This document shows positions 43,535-52,730 of a stretch of DNA of 64,000 nt, piece by piece. The position numbers and the translations under genes were made by a program. Every line of letters begins with the position of its first letter. Positions within the stretch are counted from its first letter, which is position 1. Source of the stretch: Rhizobium sp. CIAT894 (GTDB taxonomy: Bacteria; Pseudomonadota; Alphaproteobacteria; Rhizobiales; Rhizobiaceae); NCBI RefSeq assembly GCF_000172795.2, contig NZ_CP020947.1:189001-253000 (forward strand), read 5' to 3'. The notes under the pieces are model-generated. The model had not been told where the DNA came from. It made no database searches and worked only from the letters and a program-made list of their open reading frames with translations.

Positions 43535-44164
43535 CTATTTGGTACCGTACATGCGGTCGCCGGCATCGCCGAGGCCGGGCACGATATAGCCCTTCTCATT
43601 GAGATGACTGTCGATCGATGCGGTGAAGACTGGAACATCGGGATGGGCGGCGCGGAAGTTGCGGATGCCTTCCGGGGCGGCAAGCAGGCAGAGGAAGCGG
43701 ATATTGTGAGCGCCGCGTTCCTTGAGCTTGTCGATCGCCGCGATCGACGAATTGCCGGTTGCCAGCATCGGATCGACGACGATGATCAGGCGCTCGGCCA
43801 CATCCTCCGGCGCCTTGAAGTAATATTCGACCGGCTGCAGCGTCTCATGGTCGCGGTAGACGCCGATATGCGAGACGCGGGCGGACGGCACGAGATCGAG
43901 CATGCCTTCGAGCAGCCCGTTGCCGGCGCGCAGGATCGAGGCGAAGACCAGCTTCTTGCCTTCGAGGATCGGCGAGTCCATCGTCTGCAGCGGCGTCTCG
44001 ATCGTTGCCATCGTCAGTTCGAGATCGCGGGTCACTTCGTAGCAGAGAAGGGTGGAGATTTCGCGCAGCAGCCGCCGGAAACTTCCCGTCGATGTCTCCT
44101 TGCGCCGCATGATGGTGAGTTTGTGCTGCACCAGCGGGTGATCGATGACCGTAACGCCGTCCAT
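43535..44164 (-). CDS. upp: Uracil phosphoribosyltransferase
   Basis: A 209-residue enzyme making UMP from uracil and [19 protein letters not shown] near the start, [13 protein letters not shown] and the PRPP-binding [12 protein letters not shown] are clear, and [16 protein letters not shown] at the end is the uracil-contact region. I chose the ATG at 44164, matching the 208-residue E. coli enzyme. It recycles the uracil freed by DeoA or related phosphorylases. Confidence 0.95.
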   Translation of the reverse strand: MDGVTVIDHPLVQHKLTIMRRKETSTGSFRRLLREISTLLCYEVTRDLELTMATIETPLQTMDSPILEGKKLVFASILRAGNGLLEGMLDLVPSARVSHIGVYRDHETLQPVEYYFKAPEDVAERLIIVVDPMLATGNSSIAAIDKLKERGAHNIRFLCLLAAPEGIRNFRAAHPDVPVFTASIDSHLNEKGYIVPGLGDAGDRMYGTK

Positions 44165-44281
44165 GGGGAAGCCTTTCATTCTTTCTATCGAATGTTTCTT
44201 TCACGGAAATCGGCCCGACTGCAAGAGTGGAGGCCGATTTGCGCCGATCATCCCCAGCCTGTTAAGGCTGACATTCAGCCC

Positions 44282-45250
44282 TCAAAGCCGGGCGAGCAGG
44301 GCCTTGCGCGTCTCTTCGTCGACGAAGGCAGCCTCGATCGCCGTGCGCGTCATGGCATCGATCTCGGCGTCGCTGAAGCCGAAAGCCCCGGCGGCAAGTT
44401 CATACTCCCGCGCCAGCGAGGTATGAAAGAAAGGCGGATCGTCCGAGCTGATCGTTACCCGCACACCGGCTTCCTTCAGCCGGCGCAGCGGATGCGACGC
44501 GAAATCGGGAAAGACCTTAAGCGCGATATTGGAGCCTGGGCAGATCTCGAGCACGGTACCGAGATCGGCAAGCCGCTTCACCAGATCGAGATCCTCGATG
44601 GCGCGCACGCCATGGCCGATGCGCGAGGGGCGCACGGCATCGAGCGCGTCGGCGACGCTGAAGGCGCCGCAGACCTCGCCGGCATGGATGGTGAGCCCCA
44701 GGCCGGCATCGCGGGCGATATCGAAAGCTCTGATATAATCGGCGACGCGTCCCATCCGCTCCTCGCCGGCAAGATTGAAGCCTGTTATCAAAGGATTGCC
44801 GGCCTTGGCTGCGTATTCGGCGGCACCGATAACGCTCTCCGGGCCGAAATGCCGCTCACCGGTGACGATCAGCCGGGCCTCGATGCCGCTCTTTTCCCGA
44901 GCGCGCCGGATGCCTTCGCAGACACCCGATATATAGGCATCGGCGCCGAGCCCGATGCGCTTGCCGTGGTCGGGCGACACGATGAGTTCGCTATAGATCG
45001 TATTGATACCGGCGAGTTCGTCGAGATAGGTTTCGGTCAGAAGAGCATAGTCCTCCTCGGTCCGGTAGACCTCGGAAACCTTGTCGTAACATTCGAGGAA
45101 GCTTGCGAAATCATGCCAGACATAGGCGCCGCCACGAAGCTCGCCGCTGATGTCGACGCCGTATTTGCGCGCCTGCGCCTCGGTCAGAGCTGGAGGCGCC
45201 GCACCCTCCAGATGGCAGTGCAGCTCGACCTTCTTCAAAGGCGATGTCAC
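44282..45250 (-). CDS. add: Adenosine deaminase (or adenine deaminase) family enzyme
   Basis: A 322-residue zinc deaminase. HCHLEG (residues 11-16) gives two zinc histidines, TIHAGEVCG the third histidine and catalytic glutamate, and ISSDDPPFF the catalytic aspartates. In the family these convert adenosine to inosine; some bacterial members with a DDP-x-F pattern prefer adenine. The ATG overlaps the deoB stop by four bases, which supports nucleoside salvage. Exact substrate remains open. Confidence 0.85.
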   Translation of the reverse strand: MTSPLKKVELHCHLEGAAPPALTEAQARKYGVDISGELRGGAYVWHDFASFLECYDKVSEVYRTEEDYALLTETYLDELAGINTIYSELIVSPDHGKRIGLGADAYISGVCEGIRRAREKSGIEARLIVTGERHFGPESVIGAAEYAAKAGNPLITGFNLAGEERMGRVADYIRAFDIARDAGLGLTIHAGEVCGAFSVADALDAVRPSRIGHGVRAIEDLDLVKRLADLGTVLEICPGSNIALKVFPDFASHPLRRLKEAGVRVTISSDDPPFFHTSLAREYELAAGAFGFSDAEIDAMTRTAIEAAFVDEETRKALLARL

Positions 45251-46467
45251 AGAAAACTCCTCCCATGCGGTCCGGCCGGAATGCCGAGATGGCGCGCGAT
45301 GCTCTCGCCGATATCGGCATAGCTGCGGCGAACGCCGATCGAGCGCGACCGGATGCCGGGCCCGTAGGCGATAACGGGCACGCGCTCGCGCGTATGGTCC
45401 GTACCGCGCCAGGTCGGGTCGCAGCCATGGTCGGCGGTGAGCACGACGAGATCGCCCGGCTTCAGCTTCTTATGGACCTCGCCCAGGCGCGCATCGAAGG
45501 CTTCGAGTGTTGCGGCATAACCCGGCACGTCGCGGCGATGGCCGTAAATCATGTCGAAATCGACGAAATTGGTGAAGACGAGATCGCCGTCCTCGGCCTC
45601 GTCGATGGTGGAAAGCGTCGCATCCATCAGTTGCTCGTTGCCGGTCGCCTTGATGACCCGCGAAATGCCCTGATGCGCGAAGATGTCGCCGATCTTTCCG
45701 ACAGCATGCACATGCCTGTTGTGTTCGATCAGCCGGTCGAGCAGCGTCGGCTCCGGCGGCAGCACGGAGAAGTCGCGCCGGTTTCCGGTGCGCTGGAAGG
45801 TAGAGCTGGAATGACCGACGAACGGCCGGGCGATGACGCGGCCGATATTGTAGCGATCAAGCAGTCCGCGGGCTGTACCGCAGAAGGCGAGCAGGCGATC
45901 GAGGCCGAAATGCAGCTCATGCGCCGCCACCTGGAAGACCGAATCCGAGGAGGTGTAGCAGATCGGCTTGCCGGTGCGGATATGCTCTTCGCCGAGCTGG
46001 GCAATGATCTCTGTTCCGGAGGCATGGCAGTTGCCGAGAATGCCCGGCACGCCTGTCTCATTACAGAGCGCCTCGATGAGTTCGGCCGGAAAGGCGTCGC
46101 CCTCCGTCGGGAAATAACCCCAATCGAAACTGACGGGTGTTCCTGCGATTTCCCAATGGCCTGACGGCGTATCCTTGCCGCGGGAGATTTCGCTGGCTGC
46201 GCCGTAAATGCCGTAGACCTTCTCCGGGATTGGCATGCCTGCCGGAAACCGCCCGGAGGCGGAGCGGGCGATCTGCATCAGCCCGAGTTCGGACATATTG
46301 GGCAGGCAAAGCGGTCCCTCGCGCAATCCGGCGCGGTCTCCGGCACCCGCCGCGCAGAACTCGGCGATATGGCCGAGCGTATCGGCGCCCTCGTCGCCGT
46401 AGGCCGCCGCATCCGGCGCTCCGCCGACGCCGAAAGAATCCAGAACGAAAAGAAAGGCACGCGCCAT
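45247..46467 (-). CDS. deoB: Phosphopentomutase
   Basis: A 406-residue alkaline-phosphatase-superfamily mutase converting (deoxy)ribose 1-phosphate to the 5-phosphate. [13 protein letters not shown] (residues 7-19) carries the first metal ligand, and the C-terminal [24 protein letters not shown] (split here as family blocks) holds further metal ligands. I chose the ATG at 46467 ([13 protein letters not shown]). It bridges PunA/DeoA products to DeoC. Confidence 0.94.
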   Translation of the reverse strand: MARAFLFVLDSFGVGGAPDAAAYGDEGADTLGHIAEFCAAGAGDRAGLREGPLCLPNMSELGLMQIARSASGRFPAGMPIPEKVYGIYGAASEISRGKDTPSGHWEIAGTPVSFDWGYFPTEGDAFPAELIEALCNETGVPGILGNCHASGTEIIAQLGEEHIRTGKPICYTSSDSVFQVAAHELHFGLDRLLAFCGTARGLLDRYNIGRVIARPFVGHSSSTFQRTGNRRDFSVLPPEPTLLDRLIEHNRHVHAVGKIGDIFAHQGISRVIKATGNEQLMDATLSTIDEAEDGDLVFTNFVDFDMIYGHRRDVPGYAATLEAFDARLGEVHKKLKPGDLVVLTADHGCDPTWRGTDHTRERVPVIAYGPGIRSRSIGVRRSYADIGESIARHLGIPAGPHGRSFL

Positions 46468-46578
46468 TTTACACCCGAGAGAGCCGATCGCCGGCCTCCG
46501 GACTGTCGGAGGCGGCTGAGACCCAGCCATATAATGCCGAGCCTGGCTTGGCAAATTCCAGAGGAGGCAAAAGAGGCG

Positions 46579-47160
46579 TCAGCAATCGCCGCAGGGGATC
46601 GAGTCGCCTTGCCGCTGGCGGTAGAAATAACTGCGGCTGATGGTGATCGTGCGCATGCCATCCGGCATGAAGTTCGGCGCAAACAGGAACATCGTGTAGG
46701 GGATGCTGAGCTCGGTGCGAACCAGGAAGCTGTTCGCCGTCTTCATATCGGACGGCACGTCGGACACTGCTGTGTTCTTGGCATAGGGCACTGTCCCGTC
46801 CTGCGCCCAGGACCACAGCACCTTCGCATTGGCGCCGGCGTCGACGGTGATCCCGGTGATCTTCAATTTGAGCGACGTCGTGTTGTAGGGCACGAAGATC
46901 GAGTTTGCGACAGACGGCATCTGCGCAAGCGCGCTCTTGGTAACGGATTGCTGCTGGGTGACGAGGTCGGCCACCGTGCCTGCGGCGCGTGTCGCCCGCT
47001 TGCTGACGCTGAGGCCGATGGTGATCTCGAAAGCGCCGATATAGAGCATGATGAGCACGGGAAAGAGGATCGCGAATTCGATCGCTCCGGCGCCCTTGCG
47101 GTCTCGAGCCAGCCGCCGCGCCGTCAATACCAGCCTGGTGAACGGGTTGCGACGCGCCAT
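46579..47160 (-). CDS. TadE/TadG-like pseudopilin
   Basis: A 193-residue TadE-family protein. A basic cytoplasmic start leads into DRKGAGAIEFAILFPVLIML (about residues 20-39), a prepilin-like segment with the glutamate after the expected cleavage site, then a long periplasmic part with C-terminal cysteines (SIPCGDC). TadE/TadG proteins are minor components needed for Flp pilus assembly. Its ATG adjoins the previous gene's stop, so the two are coupled. Confidence 0.82.
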   Translation of the reverse strand: MARRNPFTRLVLTARRLARDRKGAGAIEFAILFPVLIMLYIGAFEITIGLSVSKRATRAAGTVADLVTQQQSVTKSALAQMPSVANSIFVPYNTTSLKLKITGITVDAGANAKVLWSWAQDGTVPYAKNTAVSDVPSDMKTANSFLVRTELSIPYTMFLFAPNFMPDGMRTITISRSYFYRQRQGDSIPCGDC

Positions 47161-47795
47161 TATGGATACTGCTCGTTCTGGAAGGCCGCGGTGGCGACGA
47201 TCAGATAATAATTCGGCATCGAACCGTCGGAGGGCCGTACCGTCGTGATATAAGGCCGGACCAGATCCGTAATGATTTCCCAGCGGTAGTAGGCGCGGAC
47301 CATGTTGATGGTGCCGGCGCCGCCCGGCGTATATTTGAAGGCCGCCGTGTTGATGTCGGCATATTTGTTGGTGGAAAGTTTGGGAATCGTCGTCGGAATG
47401 GCCGAGAAGGTGCTGAACGTCTGTACATCCACGTAGAGCTTGCTCGGCGTGGCGACTTCGCTCGCCGAGCAGCGGATCAGGATCGAGATCTCATTGCAGA
47501 AAGCCTGGCGGAACTGCGCCTGGGTCATATCGGTCGTGCGGCCGAGATTGTAGGTAATCTGCCCGGTTCGCATCTTGCGGCTCATCGTATCGACGCCGTT
47601 GGAAACGAGTTCTTCGGCGGCAAAGGCGACGAAAGTTTCGAGGATTGCGAAAATCACCAGGAAATAGGGAATGGCGAGCAGGGCGAATTCGATCGCCGCA
47701 GCACCGTCGCGCGAGCGGACGAGAGCGCGAAACCGTGAGAAACGGAACGGCGCTGGGGAGTGCGCTTTATCCATCTTCTGATCAATTACCGTCAT
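47160..47795 (-). CDS. TadE/TadG-like pseudopilin
   Basis: A 211-residue TadE-family protein, paralogous in layout to its neighbour. SRDGAAAIEFALLAIPYFLV (about residues 28-47) is the prepilin-like membrane segment, with an IEF glutamate. A periplasmic domain of about 150 residues follows, with two cysteines (FCNEISILIRCSAS). It is probably cut by the CpaA peptidase and joins the pilus machinery encoded divergently. Confidence 0.82.
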   Translation of the reverse strand: MTVIDQKMDKAHSPAPFRFSRFRALVRSRDGAAAIEFALLAIPYFLVIFAILETFVAFAAEELVSNGVDTMSRKMRTGQITYNLGRTTDMTQAQFRQAFCNEISILIRCSASEVATPSKLYVDVQTFSTFSAIPTTIPKLSTNKYADINTAAFKYTPGGAGTINMVRAYYRWEIITDLVRPYITTVRPSDGSMPNYYLIVATAAFQNEQYP

Positions 47796-47910
47796 GGCCT
47801 GGACCCGAGCGACATTCTGTGTCCGTCACACTAGGGTCCGTTCGTTGATTTTCCGTTTCAATCTGATGCGACGATTTTAACGAATGGCCGGAGAACGTGC
47901 GGTAAGCCGA

Positions 47911-48321
47911 TCAGGGCGAGGTGGTGCCGGTGGTCGCCTGCTGTGCATGCTGCTCGCAGTTCGGCGTGCAGGACAGCACGGAGCGTTCGGTCTGCCGGTA
48001 GACGCGCACCGTATTGCCCTCATCGATCGACACCAGAATACGCTCGTCGAGGATTGCATTGCCATCGGCGTCGAGCAGCACCAGATTGGTGGTGCCGAAG
48101 CTGCGTCCGGTCAGCACGATGGTCTTGGCGTCGGCGACGGTCGCGTCCGCGACCTTGGCATTGCCGACGATGACCTTGCTGACCGCGCGGTCGAGCTTCA
48201 ATACGCGCGCGTGATCCATATAGACGCGCAGCATGTCATCGTCTGCGGCCGCGGAAACTCCCGAAATACCGAAAACGGCGATCATGCCGGCAAAGAAAAT
48301 GGTTTTGCCGCTCGATGACAT
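47911..48321 (-). CDS. CpaC N-terminal-like (pilus assembly) periplasmic protein
   Basis: A 136-residue exported protein. The signal peptide covers about residues 1-25 (ends GVSAAAD). The rest matches the N-terminal domain of CpaC-type secretins: LDRAVSKVIVGNAKVADATV parallels the corresponding strand in the CpaC encoded at 50462. The secretin part is missing. I chose the ATG at 48321 with GAGGA upstream. It may be a helper for the secretin or a relic of duplication. Confidence 0.75.
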   Translation of the reverse strand: MSSSGKTIFFAGMIAVFGISGVSAAADDDMLRVYMDHARVLKLDRAVSKVIVGNAKVADATVADAKTIVLTGRSFGTTNLVLLDADGNAILDERILVSIDEGNTVRVYRQTERSVLSCTPNCEQHAQQATTGTTSP

Positions 48322-48699
48322 TTGGTCCTCTTTCACGATCACAGCGCAATATCCGCATAGAATGGAAAAAAATGGTGAACGAAGCCTTAAGCCATCCCTT
48401 TTGTTCCGCTATGAGGCGCGATGATCCGATTTGGTGCGGCGCGCGGCGGGCTCGGGCTCGGTTGAAGCGGCACCTGTCCCGTTTCTGGATGAATCCAGCG
48501 GTAATCTCGGAAGTATTGTTAAATATTGAGGTGAGTCGGTAATGGAATACTTACTGTGTATAGGGCCCTTTGTCTCGTTCGCATCTCGTTAACTCTTTTC
48601 CTTAAGTCGATGGAAACGGCCATTCGCTAGGTTGCAGTCATCCGATCAACGGCAACAGTTGGCGGACGTGCTGAACATCAACTGGAGTTAGGAGTTACC
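48322..48699. promoter_or_regulatory. Divergent promoter region in front of pilA
   Basis: These 378 bases hold no credible gene and separate the divergent minor pilus genes from pilA. The part nearest pilA is relatively AT-rich, and GGAGTTACC precedes the pilA ATG. I could not assign promoter boxes reliably. Confidence 0.5.
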
Positions 48700-48888
48700 A
48701 TGACCAAGCTTTTTAGCCGCTTTCTGAAGGACGAATCCGGCGCGACCGCAATCGAATACGGCCTGATCGCCGCCCTCATTTCCGTAGCGCTCATCACCGG
48801 TGCAACGAGCCTTGGCGGCAAGATCGGCAACACGTTTAACGGCCTGAGCACTAAGATGGACACCTCGGTCACCGCGAGCGGCGGCTAA
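48700..48888 (+). CDS. pilA: Flp/Fap-type major pilin
   Basis: A 62-residue type IVb prepilin. The leader MTKLFSRFLKDESG ends at G14; the mature protein begins ATAIEYGLIAALIS, with Glu+5 and Tyr+6 as required for Flp pilins. The hydrophobic helix runs to about residue 38, and a short polar tail follows. It should be cleaved by the CpaA peptidase encoded 122 bases downstream and assembled by the Cpa/Tad machinery into an adhesive pilus. Confidence 0.95.
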   Translation: MTKLFSRFLKDESGATAIEYGLIAALISVALITGATSLGGKIGNTFNGLSTKMDTSVTASGG

Positions 48889-49010
48889 TAGCTGCTGCCT
48901 GACGGCATTGGCATATGCCGGCCGGATGTCCTCCGGCCGAGCTATTCGAGCGGGCTCACAGGCTGAACGGCCGTGAGCCTTTTCGCATCTCGTTATGATC
49001 GGGAATATCG

Positions 49011-49523
49011 ATGATCGCAGCTGCAGTCTTCCTGATACTGCCACTCTGCCTCGCCATGGCGGCTTTCTCTGATCTGTTCACCATGACGATCCCGAATCGC
49101 ATTTCCCTGATCCTCGTCGCCACCTTCTTTCTCCTCGCACCGCTCTCCGGCCTGGGCTGGGAGATGATCGGCATGCATTTCGCCGCCGCCGCCATCGTCT
49201 TCTGTGCCTGCTTCGCGCTTTTTGCCTTCAATGTGATGGGCGGCGGCGACGCCAAGCTGTTGAGCGCCACCGCGCTCTGGTTCGGTCTGAATGAATCGCT
49301 ACTTTTCCTGATGACCGATGTCGCCGCGATCGGCGGTCTCATCACACTGCTCATCCTGCTGGTGAGAACACAGTCCAATACCATCCTGGCCATCGGCCTG
49401 CCGGTGCCGAACTCGGTCCTGCTCGCCAAGAAGATCCCCTACGGCATCGCGATCGCGATCGGCGGCTTCATGGCCTTCCCCTCCTCGCCGCTGTTCATCG
49501 CCGCGTTGGAAAGCCTGAAATAA
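49011..49523 (+). CDS. cpaA: Prepilin peptidase CpaA
   Basis: A 170-residue inner-membrane aspartic peptidase (A24 family, short Tad type) cutting the pilin leader. The two catalytic aspartates are D21 (FSDLFTMTIPNR) and the one in MGGGDAKLLS, the GxGD motif. About six membrane segments are visible. There is no N-methyltransferase domain, as normal for CpaA/TadV. Confidence 0.93.
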   Translation: MIAAAVFLILPLCLAMAAFSDLFTMTIPNRISLILVATFFLLAPLSGLGWEMIGMHFAAAAIVFCACFALFAFNVMGGGDAKLLSATALWFGLNESLLFLMTDVAAIGGLITLLILLVRTQSNTILAIGLPVPNSVLLAKKIPYGIAIAIGGFMAFPSSPLFIAALESLK

Positions 49524-49633
49524 CGGCATTTTAAATGCCCGTTAACTTAAAATCTAAGCGTTCCATTAACCATAATTATACCATTTGCTGAGCATTCTGC
49601 GGGGCGAACATATCGTGCCCTGAGGAATGATCG

Positions 49634-50449
49634 ATGAAACCGGCCCGCCTTATAATTCTCGCTGTCGCCGTGGCGGCCGCCGGCCTTGCCGGCCTGCTGG
49701 CGATGCAAATGGCAGGCAGCGGCGGTGTCGTCACCCAGGTTCAGTCGGTCATCGAGAAGGAACCGACGGTCAACGTCCTCGTCTCCACCGGCAATCTGGC
49801 GGTCGGCGCAAGGCTGGACGAGCAGTCGGTGCATTGGATGGCCTGGCCGCAGGGCGGCGTCGTCCCGGGCCTCATCACCGAAACTGACAAGCCGGATGCG
49901 ATCAAGGATCTGCAGGGCGCCGTCGTGCGTCTGCCGATTTTCGAAGGCGAACCGATCCGGCCGGAAAAGATCGCCGATTCCAACAGCCGCATCCTGTCCT
50001 CGCTGTTGCCGGCCGGCAAGCGCGCCGTGGCGACCGAGATATCGGTTGCAACTGGTGCCGGTGGTTTCATCCTGCCGAACGACCGCGTCGATGTCATCAT
50101 GGTCCGCAAGGGCACCGAAGCCGACAAGCTTATCACCGAAACCGTGCTCAGCAATGTCCGCGTCCTCGCCATCGACCAGCAGATCCAGGAAAAGGACGAC
50201 GGCTCGAAGGCCGTAGTCGGCACCACCGCCACTCTCGAGCTCACGCCTGACCAGACGAAGGTTCTCGCCGTTGCCCAGCAGATGGCGGACCGGCTGTCCC
50301 TGGCGCTGCGCTCGGTCGCCGATGCGCAGGAACAGGATACCAGCGCCGCCGATTATCTGCTGAGCGGCGACAACGGCAGTGCCATCATCCAGGTCATAAA
50401 ATCGGGCGCCATCGTTACGGATGCCAGCGCAGCGCCGAAGGCGGAGTAA
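49634..50449 (+). CDS. cpaB: Flp pilus assembly protein CpaB
   Basis: A 271-residue periplasmic assembly protein. One N-terminal membrane anchor (about residues 5-22) is followed by an SAF domain near residues 45-110 (VLVSTGNLAVGARLDE) and the RcpC/CpaB core (RAVATEISVATGAGGFILP, then NDRVDVIMVRKG). It should link the secretin CpaC to the inner-membrane apparatus. It is followed closely by cpaC. Confidence 0.92.
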   Translation: MKPARLIILAVAVAAAGLAGLLAMQMAGSGGVVTQVQSVIEKEPTVNVLVSTGNLAVGARLDEQSVHWMAWPQGGVVPGLITETDKPDAIKDLQGAVVRLPIFEGEPIRPEKIADSNSRILSSLLPAGKRAVATEISVATGAGGFILPNDRVDVIMVRKGTEADKLITETVLSNVRVLAIDQQIQEKDDGSKAVVGTTATLELTPDQTKVLAVAQQMADRLSLALRSVADAQEQDTSAADYLLSGDNGSAIIQVIKSGAIVTDASAAPKAE

Positions 50450-50461
50450 GAGGACGTGCAA

Positions 50462-51961
50462 ATGGGCAATTCAACGCGGCGCACCCGGCTTCTCCTGACA
50501 GGCTGCCTTTCGCTGGCAGTCGGCGTCTCCGGAACGGCGCCGGCCTCATTCGCGCCGTTTCTCGCGGCAGGCGAGGCGCGTGCCGATTCCGAGAACCTGA
50601 TCCGCATCTCTCAGACCGGCCGCGATGCCCACCGCCGGCTGAAGCTCGGGCTGAACAAGGCCGTCGTCGTCGATTTGCCGGAGGATGCGCATGATATCCT
50701 CGTATCCGATCCGACCATGGCCGATGCCGTGACCCGCACCTCGCGGCGCATCTATCTGTTCGGCAAGAAGGTCGGCCAGACGAATATCTTTGTCTTCGGC
50801 GCCGGCGGACAGGAGATCGTCAATCTCGACATCGAGATCGAGCGCGACGTCTCCGGCCTCGAAGTCAATCTCCGCCGTTTCATTCCAGACTCCAACATCA
50901 ACGTCGAAATCGTCTCCGACAACATCGTGTTGACCGGCACGGTGCGCACGCCGCAGGACGCCACGCAGGCGGCCGATCTGGCGCAGGTCTTCCTGAAGGG
51001 TGGCGAGGCGACGACCAGAACCGAGACGGCATCCGGCACCGGCGGTGACAGCTCGGTGGCGCTCTTTGCCGAAGGCCGCCAGGCCTCACAGGTCGTCAAT
51101 CTCCTGCAGATCGAGGGTGAGGACCAGGTCACCCTCAAGGTGACGATCGCCGAGGTGCGCCGCGAGGTGCTGAAGCAGCTCGGCTTCGACAATCTCGTTT
51201 CCAATTCTTCCGGTATGACGGTCGCCCAGCTCGGCAGCCCCAGTGCCGACAGCGCCACATCGACGGTTGGCGGCGGCCTGGCGGCGCTCTTCAAGAGCAC
51301 GATCGGCAAATACGACATCTCCACCTATCTCAACGCACTAGAGCAGGCCAAGGTTGTCAAGACGCTCGCCGAGCCGACGCTGACGGCGATATCGGGGCAG
51401 GCAGCGACCTTCAATTCCGGCGGCCAACAGCTTTATTCGACGACCGACAGCGACGGCAACGTCACCGTCACGCCGTTCAACTACGGCATCAACCTCGCCT
51501 TCAAGCCTGTCGTGCTGTCATCGGGACGCATCAGCCTGCAGATCAAGACCAATGTCTCCGAACCGGTGGCCGGTAGCGGCAACGCCACCTATCAGCGCCG
51601 TTCGGCGGAGACTTCGGTGGAACTGCCCTCCGGCGGTTCGATCGCGCTCGCCGGCCTGATCCGCGATAATGTGTCCCAGACGATGGGCGGCACGCCCGGC
51701 GTCTCGAAGATCCCGCTGCTCGGGACGCTGTTCCGCCAGAAGGGTTTCGAGCGTCAGGAAACCGAGCTCGTCATCATCGCCACTCCGTATCTGGTACGCC
51801 CGGTGGCGCGCAATCAGCTCAACCGGCCGGACGATAATTTCAGCCCCGAGAACGACGGCGCAACCTTCTTCCTCAACCGTGTCAACAAGGTCTACGGCCG
51901 CCGCGAGGCGCCGGTCGCCGATGCGCAGTTCCACGGCTCGATCGGGTTCATCTACAAATGA
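50462..51961 (+). CDS. cpaC: Flp pilus secretin CpaC
   Basis: A 499-residue type II/III secretin forming the outer-membrane channel. The signal peptide covers about residues 1-35. An N-terminal pilus-assembly domain (GLNKAVVVDLPEDAHDILV) and a BON-like part (NVEIVSDNIVLTGTVRTPQ) precede the secretin core with VKTLAEPTLTAISGQ and VELPSGGSIALAGLI. I chose the ATG at 50462, seven bases after AGAGGA; an in-frame GTG at 50456 is too close to that site. Confidence 0.93.
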   Translation: MGNSTRRTRLLLTGCLSLAVGVSGTAPASFAPFLAAGEARADSENLIRISQTGRDAHRRLKLGLNKAVVVDLPEDAHDILVSDPTMADAVTRTSRRIYLFGKKVGQTNIFVFGAGGQEIVNLDIEIERDVSGLEVNLRRFIPDSNINVEIVSDNIVLTGTVRTPQDATQAADLAQVFLKGGEATTRTETASGTGGDSSVALFAEGRQASQVVNLLQIEGEDQVTLKVTIAEVRREVLKQLGFDNLVSNSSGMTVAQLGSPSADSATSTVGGGLAALFKSTIGKYDISTYLNALEQAKVVKTLAEPTLTAISGQAATFNSGGQQLYSTTDSDGNVTVTPFNYGINLAFKPVVLSSGRISLQIKTNVSEPVAGSGNATYQRRSAETSVELPSGGSIALAGLIRDNVSQTMGGTPGVSKIPLLGTLFRQKGFERQETELVIIATPYLVRPVARNQLNRPDDNFSPENDGATFFLNRVNKVYGRREAPVADAQFHGSIGFIYK

Positions 51962-52716
51962 GCGGGGCAGGATCGGCAGCAATGGACGAGAACAGAGATC
52001 AGGCGATGGCCCATATGAAATCGACGACACCCCGCCTCGGAATCTCGAAGGTGCTTCTATCCGCAGCCGCCATTTCGGCGGCGATCCTTTCCGGATGCGC
52101 CGGCCCGCACGACCAGCTGACAACAGGCGGTATTCCCGATGATTACCGCGCCCGCCACCCGATCATCGTGACGGAGGCCGAGCAGACGGTGGATATACCA
52201 GTCGCTTCCACCGATCGCCGCCTGACCAGCGCTCAGCGTGACCTCATCCGCGGTTTTGCCGCAAACTACACCGCGCGCGCCTCGGGCCCGGTTTACGTGC
52301 TGTCGCCGCAAGGCTCGCCGAATTCGGCGGCAGCCTATCAACTGCGCAATCAGGTCCGTGCCGAGTTGGCTTCGAGGGGGATAGCAAGCTCGAAAATCAT
52401 CTACACCTCCTATGCCGCGGCCGGGCCCGGCGACGCGGCGCCGATCCGGTTGAGCTTTACCGGCACCACCGCAATCACCACGCAATGCGGTCAGTGGCCG
52501 AAAGACATTTCGAGCGATCTCACCAACCAGAATTACTATAATTTCGGCTGCGCCTCGCAGAACAACCTTGCCGCTCAGGTCGCCAATCCCGAGGATCTGG
52601 TGGCACCCCGCGGCATGACCCCGATCGACGCGCAGCGGCGCAATAACGCGATCCAGGAATACCGGACGACGACGTCGACGATCGAAGATGTCGCCGGCAG
52701 CGACAGCAGCTTCTGA
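51958..52716 (+). CDS. cpaD: Pilus assembly lipoprotein CpaD
   Basis: A 252-residue CpaD-type protein. A lipobox LSGC with C47 follows a hydrophobic stretch (about 32-45), so it is a probable outer-membrane lipoprotein supporting the secretin. The core has ELTPAQR-like LTSAQRDLIRGF and a conserved NFGCASQNNLAAQVANPEDL (in part). The ATG at 51958 overlaps the cpaC stop; an internal ATG at 51982 would give a more usual leader length. Confidence 0.9.
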   Translation: MSGAGSAAMDENRDQAMAHMKSTTPRLGISKVLLSAAAISAAILSGCAGPHDQLTTGGIPDDYRARHPIIVTEAEQTVDIPVASTDRRLTSAQRDLIRGFAANYTARASGPVYVLSPQGSPNSAAAYQLRNQVRAELASRGIASSKIIYTSYAAAGPGDAAPIRLSFTGTTAITTQCGQWPKDISSDLTNQNYYNFGCASQNNLAAQVANPEDLVAPRGMTPIDAQRRNNAIQEYRTTTSTIEDVAGSDSSF

Positions 52717-52730
52717 GGCGGAACGGGACG

